Shown piece after piece: positions 25,088 to 33,945 of a DNA stretch of 64,000 nucleotides (position 1 is its first letter; the number at the start of each line of letters is the position of its first letter). Under the pieces are notes generated by a model. The model did not search any database, was not told the DNA's origin, and saw nothing but the letters and a program-made list of their open reading frames with translations. Source of the DNA: Psychroflexus tropicus DSM 15496. GTDB lineage: Bacteria > Bacteroidota > Bacteroidia > Flavobacteriales > Flavobacteriaceae. The position numbers and the translations under genes were made by a program. The stretch covers positions 665,218 through 729,217 of the forward strand of contig NZ_KB905343.1 of NCBI RefSeq assembly GCF_000378765.1. Reading direction: 5' to 3'.

Positions 25088-26347
25088 ATGAAAGATTTAT
25101 TTGCAAAGATTTATAGAGATAAAGGTCCTTTAGGAAAATGGGCTGACCAAGCTGAAGGCTATTTTGTTTTCCCAAAACTAGAGGGACAAATCAGTAATAG
25201 AATGCAATTCCAGGGTCGAGAAGTAATCACCTGGAGTATTAACGACTACTTGGGACTGGCAAATCATCCTGAAGTAAGAAAGACAGACGAAGAAGCTGTA
25301 AAAAAATGGGGAAGTGCATATCCTATGGGTGCTCGTATGATGAGTGGTCATACTGAACTTCATGAACAACTGCAAAACGAACTGGCAAACTTTGTGAGTA
25401 AAGAAGCTGCTTATGTGCTTAATTTTGGTTACCAGGGTATTCTTTCTACCATCGATGCTTTGGTAGGTAAAGATGATGTCATCGTTTATGATGTAGATGC
25501 ACACGCCTGTATTATAGATGGTGTTCGTTTACACTTAGGTAAGCGTTTTACCTACAAACACAACGACTTAGATAGTATCGAGCTAAATCTTGCCAGAGCC
25601 GAGAAAATTGCTGAACAAACCGGAGGTGGTGTTCTTTTCATTTCTGAAGGTGTTTTCGGTATGAGAGGTGAGCAAGGAAAGCTTAAGGAAATTGTTGAGC
25701 TAAAGAAAAAATACAACTTTAGATTATTAGTCGATGATGCTCATGGATTTGGTACTCTAGGTAAAACAGGAGCCGGAGCAGGAGAGGAGCAAGGCGTTCA
25801 AGATGAAATAGATGTATATTTTGCTACGTTTGCCAAGTCTATGGCTAGTACAGGCGCCTTCATTGCAGCCGATAAAGAAATCATCGATTATTTGAAATAT
25901 AATTTGAGATCTCAAATGTTTGCAAAATCATTGCAAATGTCACTAGTTGAAGGTGCTTTAAAACGTTTGGAGCTCATTAGAAATTCAACCAAGTTCAAAG
26001 AGAAGCTTTGGGAGAACGTTAATGCACTTCAAAATGGATTGAAAGATAATGGTTTTGACATAGGAACGACCACTAGTTGTGTAACTCCTGTTTATCTGAA
26101 AGGTAGCATCCCAGAAGCCATGGCTTTGGTGAAGGATCTTAGAGAAAATCACGGTATTTTTTGTTCTATTGTAGTGTATCCTGTAATTCCAAAAGGTTTG
26201 ATCCTTTTAAGAATGATTCCTACAGCAACGCACACTATGGAAGATATTGATTTAACACTGAAAGCCTTTTCAGCGATTAGAGAACGCTTAGAGAATGGAA
26301 CTTATAAAAAATTATCTCAGGCTTTGATGGATAAAATGGAAAGATAA
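25088..26347 (+). CDS. Alpha-oxoamine synthase (SPT/KBL/BioF family), candidate cysteate acyltransferase
   Basis: A 419-residue fold-type I PLP enzyme. The PLP lysine is Lys250 in FATFAKSMASTGAF, with DDAHGFGTLG and DVDAHACIIDG upstream and the N-terminal ITWSINDYLGLANHPEV. These enzymes condense an amino acid with an acyl thioester, with loss of CO2. In Bacteroidetes the close relatives are serine palmitoyltransferase (sphingolipids) and cysteate fatty-acyltransferase (sulfonolipids). The cysteate-synthase-like gene 38 bases upstream favours the latter. A ketoreductase for the next step is not adjacent. Followed by a strong terminator. Confidence 0.85.
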   Translation: MKDLFAKIYRDKGPLGKWADQAEGYFVFPKLEGQISNRMQFQGREVITWSINDYLGLANHPEVRKTDEEAVKKWGSAYPMGARMMSGHTELHEQLQNELANFVSKEAAYVLNFGYQGILSTIDALVGKDDVIVYDVDAHACIIDGVRLHLGKRFTYKHNDLDSIELNLARAEKIAEQTGGGVLFISEGVFGMRGEQGKLKEIVELKKKYNFRLLVDDAHGFGTLGKTGAGAGEEQGVQDEIDVYFATFAKSMASTGAFIAADKEIIDYLKYNLRSQMFAKSLQMSLVEGALKRLELIRNSTKFKEKLWENVNALQNGLKDNGFDIGTTTSCVTPVYLKGSIPEAMALVKDLRENHGIFCSIVVYPVIPKGLILLRMIPTATHTMEDIDLTLKAFSAIRERLENGTYKKLSQALMDKMER

Positions 26348-26360
26348 GCCTTAGATATTT

Positions 26361-26405
26361 TCCATAAAAAAAGAGCTAAACATTAGTTTAGCTCTTTTTT
26401 TATGG
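26361..26405. terminator. Strong two-way terminator
   Basis: Arms CCATAAAAAAAGAGCTAAAC and GTTTAGCTC-T8-ATGG around the loop ATTA pair along about 20 bases with one extra T. It separates the PLP pair from the convergent efflux operon. Confidence 0.9.
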
Positions 26406-26424
26406 AAAAAATTAGTCAAATAAT

Positions 26425-27819
26425 TTATTGCCATCCTCCTCCAAGACTTCTGTAGAGTTCTACCATTGCACTAAACTTATCAAACTTAGTTTGGCTCACT
26501 TCGAGTTGTGTAGCTAAGGCATTTTCTTGTGCACTTAGTACCTCAAGATAATTAGCAAGGCCATTGTTTAAAAGTTCTTTAGAATCTCCTAGAGCTTGTT
26601 GATAAGCTTCGTACTCTTTTGTTTTTACTTCAATACGTTGTTGGGCATTTTCATAATTTAGCATGGCATCAGAAACTTCTCTACTCGCTACAAGTAAGGT
26701 TTTCTCAAAATTCAATAAGGCCTGTTCTTTCTCACTTAAGGCGACTTCATATTCAGTTCTGATTTGTCTTCTATTGAATATGGGCTGAGTTAGACCTCCA
26801 ATAAGAGTTAAAAACAAAGAGTTAGCTGAAATAAAATCTGAAGGATCTAAGCTTTGAAAACCTCCTGTTGCCGATATGGTAATCGATGGATAAAACCGGC
26901 TTTTTGCAGCGTTGGTCAACTCAAAAGCATTTATCAAACTGTATTCTGCTGCAATAACATCGGGTCTATTCTCCAGAAGATCTGAGGCTATACCTGTTGT
27001 TAATTCCTGGTTGATCTCCTGTTTAGAAAAATTAGATCGGGCCAATTGATTAGGTGATTCCCCCTTTAAAATCGAAAGGGTATTTTCTAAAAGTTTAATG
27101 TCATTTTTTAAATCGATAAGTAGCGCCTCTGCATTATAAACTTGAGCTTCTGTTTGGCTAACGGCAACAGATGTTACATTTCCGGCCTCTTTTAAAGCTT
27201 TGGTCGTTTCTAAACTTTTTCTTCTGCTTTTAAGAGTCGCTTCAGTGATTTGAACTTGTTCATCCAAGGCCAGAATTTGGTAATATCCAGATGCAATTCT
27301 GGAAATCAAATCTGTTTTTACAGCTTTATGAACAGCCTGAGACTGCATGAAACTGGCTTGAGCTGCTCTCTTATTGCTTCTAATTTTTCCCCAGATATCT
27401 GCTTCCCAAGACAAAGACGCATTAAGTTCATATTGATCTAAAGAAGAGAAAAAACTACCAAACTGCGAATTTGGAGACAACTCTTGATGCGTATATGTTC
27501 CATTTACATCTACAGTTGGAAAATAGCCTGCTTTGCCTTGCTTGAAAAATGAGTTTGCTGCATTGATTTGTTGTAAGGCTATCCTGATGTCCTGATTGTT
27601 TATTAGAGCTTCTTCAATGTGATTCTGAAGTATTGTATCTTTAAATAGCTCCCGCCAGCTCACCTTGGAGACTGGTATTGAATCTCCAGGTAATTGATCG
27701 GTTCTATAACTTACCGACTCTATGTTATCTTCAGGTCGCTCATAATCCTTGGCTACAAAACAAGATTGTAGAGAGGATAAACAAAAGACTATAAGGAGTG
27801 ATTTTATAATATATTTCAT
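26425..27819 (-). CDS. TolC-like outer-membrane efflux lipoprotein (NodT/OprM family)
   Basis: A 464-residue outer-membrane factor with a lipoprotein signal ending LQSC (Cys20). Two outer-membrane-efflux repeats show the usual helix and strand pattern, with GYFPTVDVNGTYTH and RFYPSITISATGG as strand regions and LENRPDVIAAEY, EVLSAQENAL in the helices. It forms the exit duct for the RND pump encoded directly upstream (10-base gap) and is last in the operon. Confidence 0.93.
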   Translation of the reverse strand: MKYIIKSLLIVFCLSSLQSCFVAKDYERPEDNIESVSYRTDQLPGDSIPVSKVSWRELFKDTILQNHIEEALINNQDIRIALQQINAANSFFKQGKAGYFPTVDVNGTYTHQELSPNSQFGSFFSSLDQYELNASLSWEADIWGKIRSNKRAAQASFMQSQAVHKAVKTDLISRIASGYYQILALDEQVQITEATLKSRRKSLETTKALKEAGNVTSVAVSQTEAQVYNAEALLIDLKNDIKLLENTLSILKGESPNQLARSNFSKQEINQELTTGIASDLLENRPDVIAAEYSLINAFELTNAAKSRFYPSITISATGGFQSLDPSDFISANSLFLTLIGGLTQPIFNRRQIRTEYEVALSEKEQALLNFEKTLLVASREVSDAMLNYENAQQRIEVKTKEYEAYQQALGDSKELLNNGLANYLEVLSAQENALATQLEVSQTKFDKFSAMVELYRSLGGGWQ

Positions 27820-27829
27820 GATCTTTTCT

Positions 27830-30800
27830 TTATGCTTTAGTATTTGATTTGGACTCTTCTACCTGAGCTCTGCTGGATGGACTTACCTTTTCTTGGAGCC
27901 ATTGAAAGACAACGAAAAGCACAGGTATTACGAAAACACCAATAACAGTTCCAATAAGAAGCCCCCCTGCAGCTCCAGTCCCGATAGAATTATTACCCTT
28001 TGCTCCAACGCCTGTGGCTAATACTAGTGGTAGGAGTCCTAGAATGAAAGCGAAAGAAGTCATTAAAATAGGTCTTAGTCTTACTTTGGCACCGTCCAGT
28101 GCGGCTTCATAGATACTCATGCCTTCCTGTCGCCGCTGTATGGCAAATTCAACAATCAGAATTGCGTTTTTGGCTAATAAACCTACCAGCATGATTAGTG
28201 CAATTTGAAAATAAATGTTATTCTGTAGTCCAGCTAAATTTGTACTCCAAAACGCTCCTGCAACACCGATGGGTAAGGATAGAATGACTGCAAAAGGAAG
28301 CATGTAGCTTTCATATTGAGCGGCAAGAAAGAAATACACAAATAAAATACTCAAAGCAAAGATTATGATGGATTGTCCGCTGGCAGCAATCTCTTCTCTT
28401 GTAATTCCAGAAAAGGCAATATCATAATCTCTACCCAATTGTTCTTCTGAAACTTTACGAATGGATTCGATGGCGTCACCAGAACTAAATCCTGGGGTCG
28501 TACTTCCATTGATAGTCACAGCATTATAAAGGTTGAATCTGTTGATGACTTGAGGCCCGTAACTTCGTTTTAAGCTTACAAATTCAGAAACTGGTGCCTT
28601 TTCTCCAGAAGGAAGTTTCAAAAACACACTATTGAGACTAGCTTCGCTCTCACGATCTTCTGGAAGTGCCTGTACGAATACTCGGTATTGTTTACCAAAA
28701 TTTGAAAAATTGGAAACAAAGAACCCACCAACGTAAGATTGCATCGTTGTTAAAACATCATTTACTGTAAGTCCGCTTGCTTTTATCTTCGACACATTTA
28801 AATCCATTTCGTACTGAGGGAAATCTGTATTGAAGGAGCTATTGGCAAAAGCAATAGAAGGCTCCTGAAAGAGTCCACCTACTAACTTATTGGCCTCGTT
28901 ATCTAAATCTTCCAGAGGCCCTGCTGCTCTGTCTATCAGTTGCATTTCAAACCCATCTGCAGCTCCATATCCAGGTACACTTGGAGGGGTGAAGAATTGA
29001 ATTTTAGCATCAGCTATACCTGATGTTGCCTGATTCAACTTTCCTACAATCGCATTAATTTGAGTCGCGTCTGTCGTTCGTTTATCCCAGTTTTCTAAAA
29101 TAATGAATCCCTGTGCGTAAGAGCTTCCGCTTCCAGAAAAGAAATTCCGACCCGAAATCAATGAAGCCGTTCGGATCCCTTCAATATCCTGAATCCGATC
29201 GTATATCTCTTCGGTAGCTTTAAAGGTTCTATCCAAAGAAGAGCCTACAGGAAGCTCTAAGTTCATGAACACGACTCCTCTGTCTTCCGTAGGTACAAAT
29301 CCTTTAGGGGTCATTTGATTAGCAAAATAAATGGCGACACCAGCAATGATTAATATCAACACAGTTACCCATTTTTGCTTTACCAAAAATTTTAAGGAAT
29401 GAACGTATTTGTTTAAAACGGCATTAAATCCAGCATTAAATGAATTATAAAAGCGTTGTAATAAATTTGGTTTATCTTCCTGTTCTTTTGGTGGTTTCAG
29501 AAAGAGTGCGCAAAGTGCCGGACTCAAGGTTAAAGCATTAACCGCAGAAATAACGATGGCGACAATCAGGGTTACTCCAAATTGTTCGTAAAACACACCT
29601 GCTGGCCCTTTAATGAAGGTAATCGGAATAAAAACAGCGGCCATAACCAAGGTGATGGAAACAATAGCGCCACTGATTTCGCTCATTGCCGAAATTGACG
29701 CTTCTTTGGCGTTTTCAGCACCATCTTCTAGTTTAGCGTAAACGGCTTCAACCACAACTATGGCATCATCAACTACAATACCAATGGCTAGTAATAATGC
29801 AAACAGTGTTAATAAGTTGATCGAATAGCCAAATAAATTCAAGAAGAAAAAGGTACCTATAATAGACACAGGCACAGCTATAGCTGGTATTAAAGTAGAT
29901 TTAAAGTCCTGTAAAAATAAAAATACCACTAAGAACACTAGTAAGAAAGCCTCAATAAGAGTGGTTTGTACTTTATTGATGGAAGCGGTAAGAAACTCAT
30001 TAGTATCGTAATTTACCAGGTACTCAACCCCCTCAGGAAAATTACTTTCCAATTCGTCCATCTTATCATAGATGTTTTCAATGATTTCCTGAGCGTTAGA
30101 ACCAGGGGTTTGGAAAATACCGAAGTTAACCCCCGGATAGCCTTTACTTCTAGATAAAGAGTTATATGAAAAAGCATCGAGCTCCACCTCTGCAACATCT
30201 TTCAGTCTTAAGAATTGATTGTTGTCATAGCTTTTCAAAATGATATTACCATATTCTTCAGAGGTTTTGAGACGACCTCTGTAAGTGATGACATATTCAA
30301 AGGCTTTACCAGCATTTTGAGCAACAGTACCAGCCGCTGCTTCTTGACTTTGCTCGCGTATGGAAGCAATCACCTCTGATGCATTTATATTGTAATTAGC
30401 CATCTTGTCGGGATCCAACCATACCCGCATTGAATAATCTTTACTTCCAAAAACACTTACATTGGCAACTCCATCAATACGTTGTAATTCTGGACGAACG
30501 TTGATGTTGAGATAATTTTGCACATAAGTGTCTGAGTAATCTTCATTAGTTGAATAGATGGCTGCGTAAAGCAAGGCGGAATTTTGCTGTTTTTCTGTGA
30601 TGACACCACTCCTGATGACTTCATCTGGTAAAACGGCATTAGCTCTGGCTACCCTGTTCTGAACATTGACTGCAGCGATATCTGGATCATATTCTTGTTC
30701 GAAAAATACAGTAATGGTAGCACTACCATTATTACTGGCAGAGGAAGTGATGTAAGTCATTCCTTCAACCCCATTGATTTCCTCTTCTATGGGTATAATA

Positions 30801-30982
30801 ACACTTTCTAGAATCGTTTCAGCATTGGCTCCAGGAAAGCTAGTGGTTACTTGCACTGTTGGTGGAGCAATGTCTGGGTATTGGGTGACCGGTAATTCTT
30901 GAATCCCCAAAATTCCAAGCATCACTAAGATAATGGAAATGACGGTGGAAAGAACAGGTCTCTCTATAAATTTCTTTAGCAT
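27830..30982 (-). CDS. RND efflux pump inner-membrane transporter (HAE1/AcrB type)
   Basis: A 1050-residue transporter with twelve predicted membrane helices and two large periplasmic loops. Family marks are the N-terminal FIERPVLSTVISIILVMLG, LPVTQYPDIAPPTVQV, the proton-relay region GIVVDDAIVVVEAV (Asp-Asp), GFVPTEDRG, and the C-terminal LRPILMTSFAFILGLLPL. HAE1 pumps expel hydrophobic and amphiphilic drugs, bile salts or dyes using the proton gradient. It lies between adaptor and outer-membrane factor, giving a complete tripartite pump. Substrates cannot be read from the sequence. Confidence 0.96.
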   Translation of the reverse strand: MLKKFIERPVLSTVISIILVMLGILGIQELPVTQYPDIAPPTVQVTTSFPGANAETILESVIIPIEEEINGVEGMTYITSSASNNGSATITVFFEQEYDPDIAAVNVQNRVARANAVLPDEVIRSGVITEKQQNSALLYAAIYSTNEDYSDTYVQNYLNINVRPELQRIDGVANVSVFGSKDYSMRVWLDPDKMANYNINASEVIASIREQSQEAAAGTVAQNAGKAFEYVITYRGRLKTSEEYGNIILKSYDNNQFLRLKDVAEVELDAFSYNSLSRSKGYPGVNFGIFQTPGSNAQEIIENIYDKMDELESNFPEGVEYLVNYDTNEFLTASINKVQTTLIEAFLLVFLVVFLFLQDFKSTLIPAIAVPVSIIGTFFFLNLFGYSINLLTLFALLLAIGIVVDDAIVVVEAVYAKLEDGAENAKEASISAMSEISGAIVSITLVMAAVFIPITFIKGPAGVFYEQFGVTLIVAIVISAVNALTLSPALCALFLKPPKEQEDKPNLLQRFYNSFNAGFNAVLNKYVHSLKFLVKQKWVTVLILIIAGVAIYFANQMTPKGFVPTEDRGVVFMNLELPVGSSLDRTFKATEEIYDRIQDIEGIRTASLISGRNFFSGSGSSYAQGFIILENWDKRTTDATQINAIVGKLNQATSGIADAKIQFFTPPSVPGYGAADGFEMQLIDRAAGPLEDLDNEANKLVGGLFQEPSIAFANSSFNTDFPQYEMDLNVSKIKASGLTVNDVLTTMQSYVGGFFVSNFSNFGKQYRVFVQALPEDRESEASLNSVFLKLPSGEKAPVSEFVSLKRSYGPQVINRFNLYNAVTINGSTTPGFSSGDAIESIRKVSEEQLGRDYDIAFSGITREEIAASGQSIIIFALSILFVYFFLAAQYESYMLPFAVILSLPIGVAGAFWSTNLAGLQNNIYFQIALIMLVGLLAKNAILIVEFAIQRRQEGMSIYEAALDGAKVRLRPILMTSFAFILGLLPLVLATGVGAKGNNSIGTGAAGGLLIGTVIGVFVIPVLFVVFQWLQEKVSPSSRAQVEESKSNTKA

Positions 30983-30987
30983 AATTA

Positions 30988-32106
30988 TTATTTAAAAACT
31001 TGATCGAATGAGTTCACTATAGAGTCCATGGTGGAAGGCTGTGGAATTATTTTGTCATTATTCTTGATTTTATTCACTCCCTTGCCAACAATTTTCTCAT
31101 TGATTTGAAGACCTGAATTGATGATGTAGTAAGGGTCAGCTCTGGTGACTTCAATTGATTTTTCAGTAACTGTAGAGTCGGAGTCATTGAAATTGAAAAC
31201 AAACACTTTGCCTTGTCTCGAGAAAGTGGATAGTCTTGGGACTATTCTGGCATTTTCTAGATATTTAGGAATTTTAATCGTACCGGTTAACCCATCTCTG
31301 AGTGTAAAATTGGGGTTATCGAAAGTTGCTCTAAACCTTACGGTTCCTGTTTCCCGATTAACCTGATTAGACACACTGGAAATTTTACCTTTCAAATTAT
31401 AGTCTTTACCATTAGACATGACCAAGCTCACTTCTGGAAATGTTGACTCTAAGTTACCTTTAGAAGTATCCGTAGTGTCTAGTTGAGATAGCATATTGAG
31501 GAAATCTTTTTCATTGACTGAGAAAAATGCAAAAACCTCATTGGTTTTAACAACCCTAGTTAAGGGTAGCCTATCTGAAGGATTGATTAATGCGCCCTCT
31601 CTATAATTTATTGTTCCTACATAGCCGTCGACTGGACTTTTTATAGTAGCATAATCAATATTAGCAGAAATACTATTGAGATCACTTTTAGCAGTTTCTA
31701 ATTGAGCCTTGGCAGTTTCCAATTGACGTTCACTAACAATTTCTTTTTCTACCAAAGGTTTCAGTTTATTAACTTCAATTTGAGCTGCATTTACTCTTGC
31801 TTTGGCAGCAGAGGCATCCCCACTCAAGCTTTCTGTTTCAAGTCTAAATAGAATTTGACCTTTTTTAACTTCAGCCCCTTCTTCTACAACGACCTCTGTC
31901 ATGTAGCCTGCGACTTTCGCTCTCACTTCACTACTAACAACACCTTCTAACTGGGTAGGATACTCAGAATAAGTCGTTACGTCTTTCGTTTCTACTTCAA
32001 TAATTGGTAACTGAGGCGGTGGTGGAGCTTGTCTTTGAGCTTGATCCTGGCAGGATCCAAGTATTATAATAACTAGTGCTGTAAGTAACATCAATTTATT
32101 TTTCAT
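30988..32106 (-). CDS. RND efflux periplasmic adaptor (membrane fusion) lipoprotein
   Basis: A 372-residue adaptor with a lipoprotein signal ending LGSC (Cys19). A barrel-sandwich domain flanks a helical hairpin (VRAKVAGYMTEVVVEEGAEV, KKGQILFRLE, then IDYATIKSPVDGYVGTINY), and a beta-barrel domain follows (GLTGTIKIP). It bridges the RND transporter and the TolC-like duct. Its start overlaps the stop of the GbsR regulator by 11 bp and it ends 5 bases before the transporter. Confidence 0.93.
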   Translation of the reverse strand: MKNKLMLLTALVIIILGSCQDQAQRQAPPPPQLPIIEVETKDVTTYSEYPTQLEGVVSSEVRAKVAGYMTEVVVEEGAEVKKGQILFRLETESLSGDASAAKARVNAAQIEVNKLKPLVEKEIVSERQLETAKAQLETAKSDLNSISANIDYATIKSPVDGYVGTINYREGALINPSDRLPLTRVVKTNEVFAFFSVNEKDFLNMLSQLDTTDTSKGNLESTFPEVSLVMSNGKDYNLKGKISSVSNQVNRETGTVRFRATFDNPNFTLRDGLTGTIKIPKYLENARIVPRLSTFSRQGKVFVFNFNDSDSTVTEKSIEVTRADPYYIINSGLQINEKIVGKGVNKIKNNDKIIPQPSTMDSIVNSFDQVFK

Positions 32107-32593
32107 GGGTATTTATGTTATGACGCTTTTTATTTAGTTGTTCTATTGTTTTTAATAGGTTTCGCTTTTCATTAGCAAGATGATTTTTAAAAATGTCAAC
32201 TAGAGTTTTATCAAAATCTCTATCTTCTTTAAATCGAATCACCTTAGATAATATGCTAATTTCTTTTTCTATTTTCTCCAGATGAGATTCTAGAGTCTTA
32301 TTTAAATAATCTTCTTTAGTCTTGAAATAGCGCTTCCTTTGATCTTTGATGTAATCGAAATCTATTCTCCCTTCATCTATTAAATAATTTAATTGATTGG
32401 AAACAGAGCTTTTACTTGCTTCGGTGAATTCTAGTAATTGTTCAAAGGTTAAATGCTTAGTTTCACTTAGTATTAAGAGCGAATAAATTTTAGCTGCTAA
32501 AGGGGAGAAGTGATGCTCAGATTCAAAATGCCTAGATAAGTCAGTTTGAAGTCTGTGAATAGAATTATTCTCTAAGGATTTATTTTTTGACAT
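32096..32593 (-). CDS. GbsR/MarR-family repressor of the efflux operon
   Basis: A 165-residue regulator with a winged helix at about 25-95: FSPLAAKIYSLLILSETKHL, FEQLLEFTEASKSSVSNQLN, then YLIDEGRIDFDYIKDQRKRYF. A coiled C-terminal region follows. It is the first gene of the efflux operon and overlaps the adaptor gene by 11 bp. A near-perfect 20-bp palindrome at 32611-32630 overlies its promoter, so it very likely represses its own operon until a pump substrate binds. The promoter leaves almost no leader before the ATG. Confidence 0.92.
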   Translation of the reverse strand: MSKNKSLENNSIHRLQTDLSRHFESEHHFSPLAAKIYSLLILSETKHLTFEQLLEFTEASKSSVSNQLNYLIDEGRIDFDYIKDQRKRYFKTKEDYLNKTLESHLEKIEKEISILSKVIRFKEDRDFDKTLVDIFKNHLANEKRNLLKTIEQLNKKRHNINTHEK

Positions 32594-32597
32594 GGGG

Positions 32598-32605
32598 CAA
32601 AAGTA
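32598..32605 (-). promoter_or_regulatory. Efflux operon promoter -7 element
   Basis: TACTTTTG on the minus strand followed by CCCC and then the ATG. The transcript would start at or within one or two bases of the start codon. Confidence 0.65.
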
Positions 32606-32610
32606 AAAGC

Positions 32611-32630
32611 AGTTCGTTTGTAAGCGAACT
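32611..32630. promoter_or_regulatory. Palindromic operator of the efflux operon
   Basis: AGTTCGTTTG-TAAGCGAACT: arms AGTTCG and CGAACT are perfect and the inner bases match but for one pair. It covers the spacer and -33 side of the promoter at 32598-32605, the right place for repression by the GbsR protein. Confidence 0.75.
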
Positions 32631-32742
32631 TCTTAGGGAAATTTTAATGCTAATCAATAAAACTTTAGTTTTTACTTAAGACAAAGGAGAAGAAGTCTTA
32701 AACTTTAATCATTTGTAATGAAACATGAATAAGCAAACTTAA

Positions 32743-32769
32743 AACAATTAACATTTAATTATAATTGTT
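32743..32769. repeat. Inverted repeat upstream of the fasciclin gene
   Basis: AACAATTA, 11-base spacer, TAATTGTT. Perfect 8-bp arms about 30 bases upstream of the fasciclin -7 element, near its -33 side. Possibly an operator; AT-rich, so chance is not excluded. Confidence 0.4.
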
Positions 32770-32795
32770 AATGCTAAAGTCGAAGGTTTTTAAAA

Positions 32796-32803
32796 TAAAT
32801 TTG
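32796..32803 (+). promoter_or_regulatory. Fasciclin gene promoter -7 element
   Basis: TAAATTTG, 19 bases before the ATG, matches TAnnTTTG. Confidence 0.6.
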
Positions 32804-32822
32804 ATAAAAAATAAATTTAATT

Positions 32823-33425
32823 ATGAAAAAAATAATTTTAAGTTTAAGTGTAATTGCAATGATTGCTTTTACTTCTTGTAAAAACAATGAAAGTAAAGAA
32901 AAAGAAGTAGAGCAAGAGGAAACTATGGAAGCTGAAACAGCTACTGAAGAATCTTCAGCTGAAGAAATGGAAGAGTCAAACACAATTGTAGATATTGCAG
33001 TTGGAAACGATGATTTCTCTACTTTAGTAACTGCAGTAAAAGCTGCAGATCTAGTAGAAACGTTAAGCAGTGAAGGGCCTTTTACTGTATTTGCTCCTAC
33101 TAATGTAGCTTTTGGTAAATTACCAGAAGGAACTGTACCAACTTTAGTGGAACCAGAAAACAAAGAAAAATTGACGGGTATTTTAACTTACCATGTTGTA
33201 TCTGGAGAGTTTATGGCAGCAGACGTTGTAAAAGCTATAAACGACAATGATGGTTCTTTTACTATTCCAACTGTTCAAGGTGGTGAATTAACTGCTTCAC
33301 TTGATGGAGAGAATGTTGTATTAACCGATGCTAATGGAAATACTGCTACTGTAGTAATGGCAGATGTGGATGCTTCTAACGGTGTAATTCATGCTATCGA
33401 TGCAGTGGTGATGCCTAAATCATAA
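32823..33425 (+). CDS. Fasciclin (FAS1) domain lipoprotein
   Basis: A 200-residue protein with a lipoprotein signal ending FTSC (Cys19), an acidic Glu-rich linker (about 20-58), and one FAS1 domain (about 60-198). FAS1 marks are FSTLVTAVKAADLVETLSSE, GPFTVFAPTNVAFGKLP, LTYHVVSGEF, and NGVIHAIDAVVMP. FAS1 proteins mediate adhesion or matrix contact at the cell surface. The acidic linker right after the lipidated Cys resembles export-to-surface signals described for Bacteroidetes lipoproteins (KNNESKEKE here). Single gene with its own promoter and terminator. Confidence 0.93.
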   Translation: MKKIILSLSVIAMIAFTSCKNNESKEKEVEQEETMEAETATEESSAEEMEESNTIVDIAVGNDDFSTLVTAVKAADLVETLSSEGPFTVFAPTNVAFGKLPEGTVPTLVEPENKEKLTGILTYHVVSGEFMAADVVKAINDNDGSFTIPTVQGGELTASLDGENVVLTDANGNTATVVMADVDASNGVIHAIDAVVMPKS

Positions 33426-33452
33426 TATTAAAAATTAGATTTTTGATTAATT

Positions 33453-33476
33453 ACCCCTCATAATGAGGGGTTTTTG
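33453..33476 (+). terminator. Terminator after the fasciclin gene
   Basis: ACCCCTCA, loop TAA, TGAGGGGT followed by a T-run: a perfect eight-pair stem. Confidence 0.9.
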
Positions 33477-33504
33477 TTTTAATCTACTTTAAGGGAATTT
33501 AGTT

Positions 33505-33945
33505 ATGAAAAATTTAAATCCTATAAGTATAACCACAGATGCCGTGCTACTATGTAATGATAATGGAAAGCAATTTGTGTTACTCATTCATCGTAAAAAT
33601 GAACCTTTTCAACATCAGTGGGCTTTGCCGGGAGGGTTCGTTGAATCTACAGAGCTGGTTAAAGAAGCCTGTGCTAGAGAATTATTGGAGGAAACAGGAT
33701 TAAAACTAGAAGCGGCTACTTTTCATTTTGTCAACTACTATGACTCAATACAAAGAGATCCTAGAGGAAGAACCTTAAGCCTTGCTTTCACTTCTATCAT
33801 TACAAAACGTGTGCAAACTGAAGCTAATGATGACGCTGCCGATGCTGGATGGTTCGCTTTAGAAAACCTACCCACTTTAGCATTTGATCATTACACTATA
33901 ATTCAAGACGCTATCAAGTTAAATAAAAAAATAAATAACCTATGA
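33505..33945 (+). CDS. Nudix hydrolase
   Basis: A 146-residue Nudix protein. The Nudix box GX5EX7REUXEEXGU is complete, beginning GGFVESTELVKEA and ending RELLEETGL at about 45-68. Preceded by VLLIHRKNEPFQHQWALPGG, as in ADP-ribose and nucleotide-sugar hydrolases. The exact substrate (ADP-ribose, NADH or a damaged nucleotide) cannot be told. It overlaps the thioesterase gene by 4 bp. Confidence 0.9.
   Translation: MKNLNPISITTDAVLLCNDNGKQFVLLIHRKNEPFQHQWALPGGFVESTELVKEACARELLEETGLKLEAATFHFVNYYDSIQRDPRGRTLSLAFTSIITKRVQTEANDDAADAGWFALENLPTLAFDHYTIIQDAIKLNKKINNL

Noticed and set aside
32774-33163. Antisense frame of 129 codons over the fasciclin gene
   Set aside because: It is a shadow of a well-supported coding region and shows only low-complexity Ser-rich sequence.
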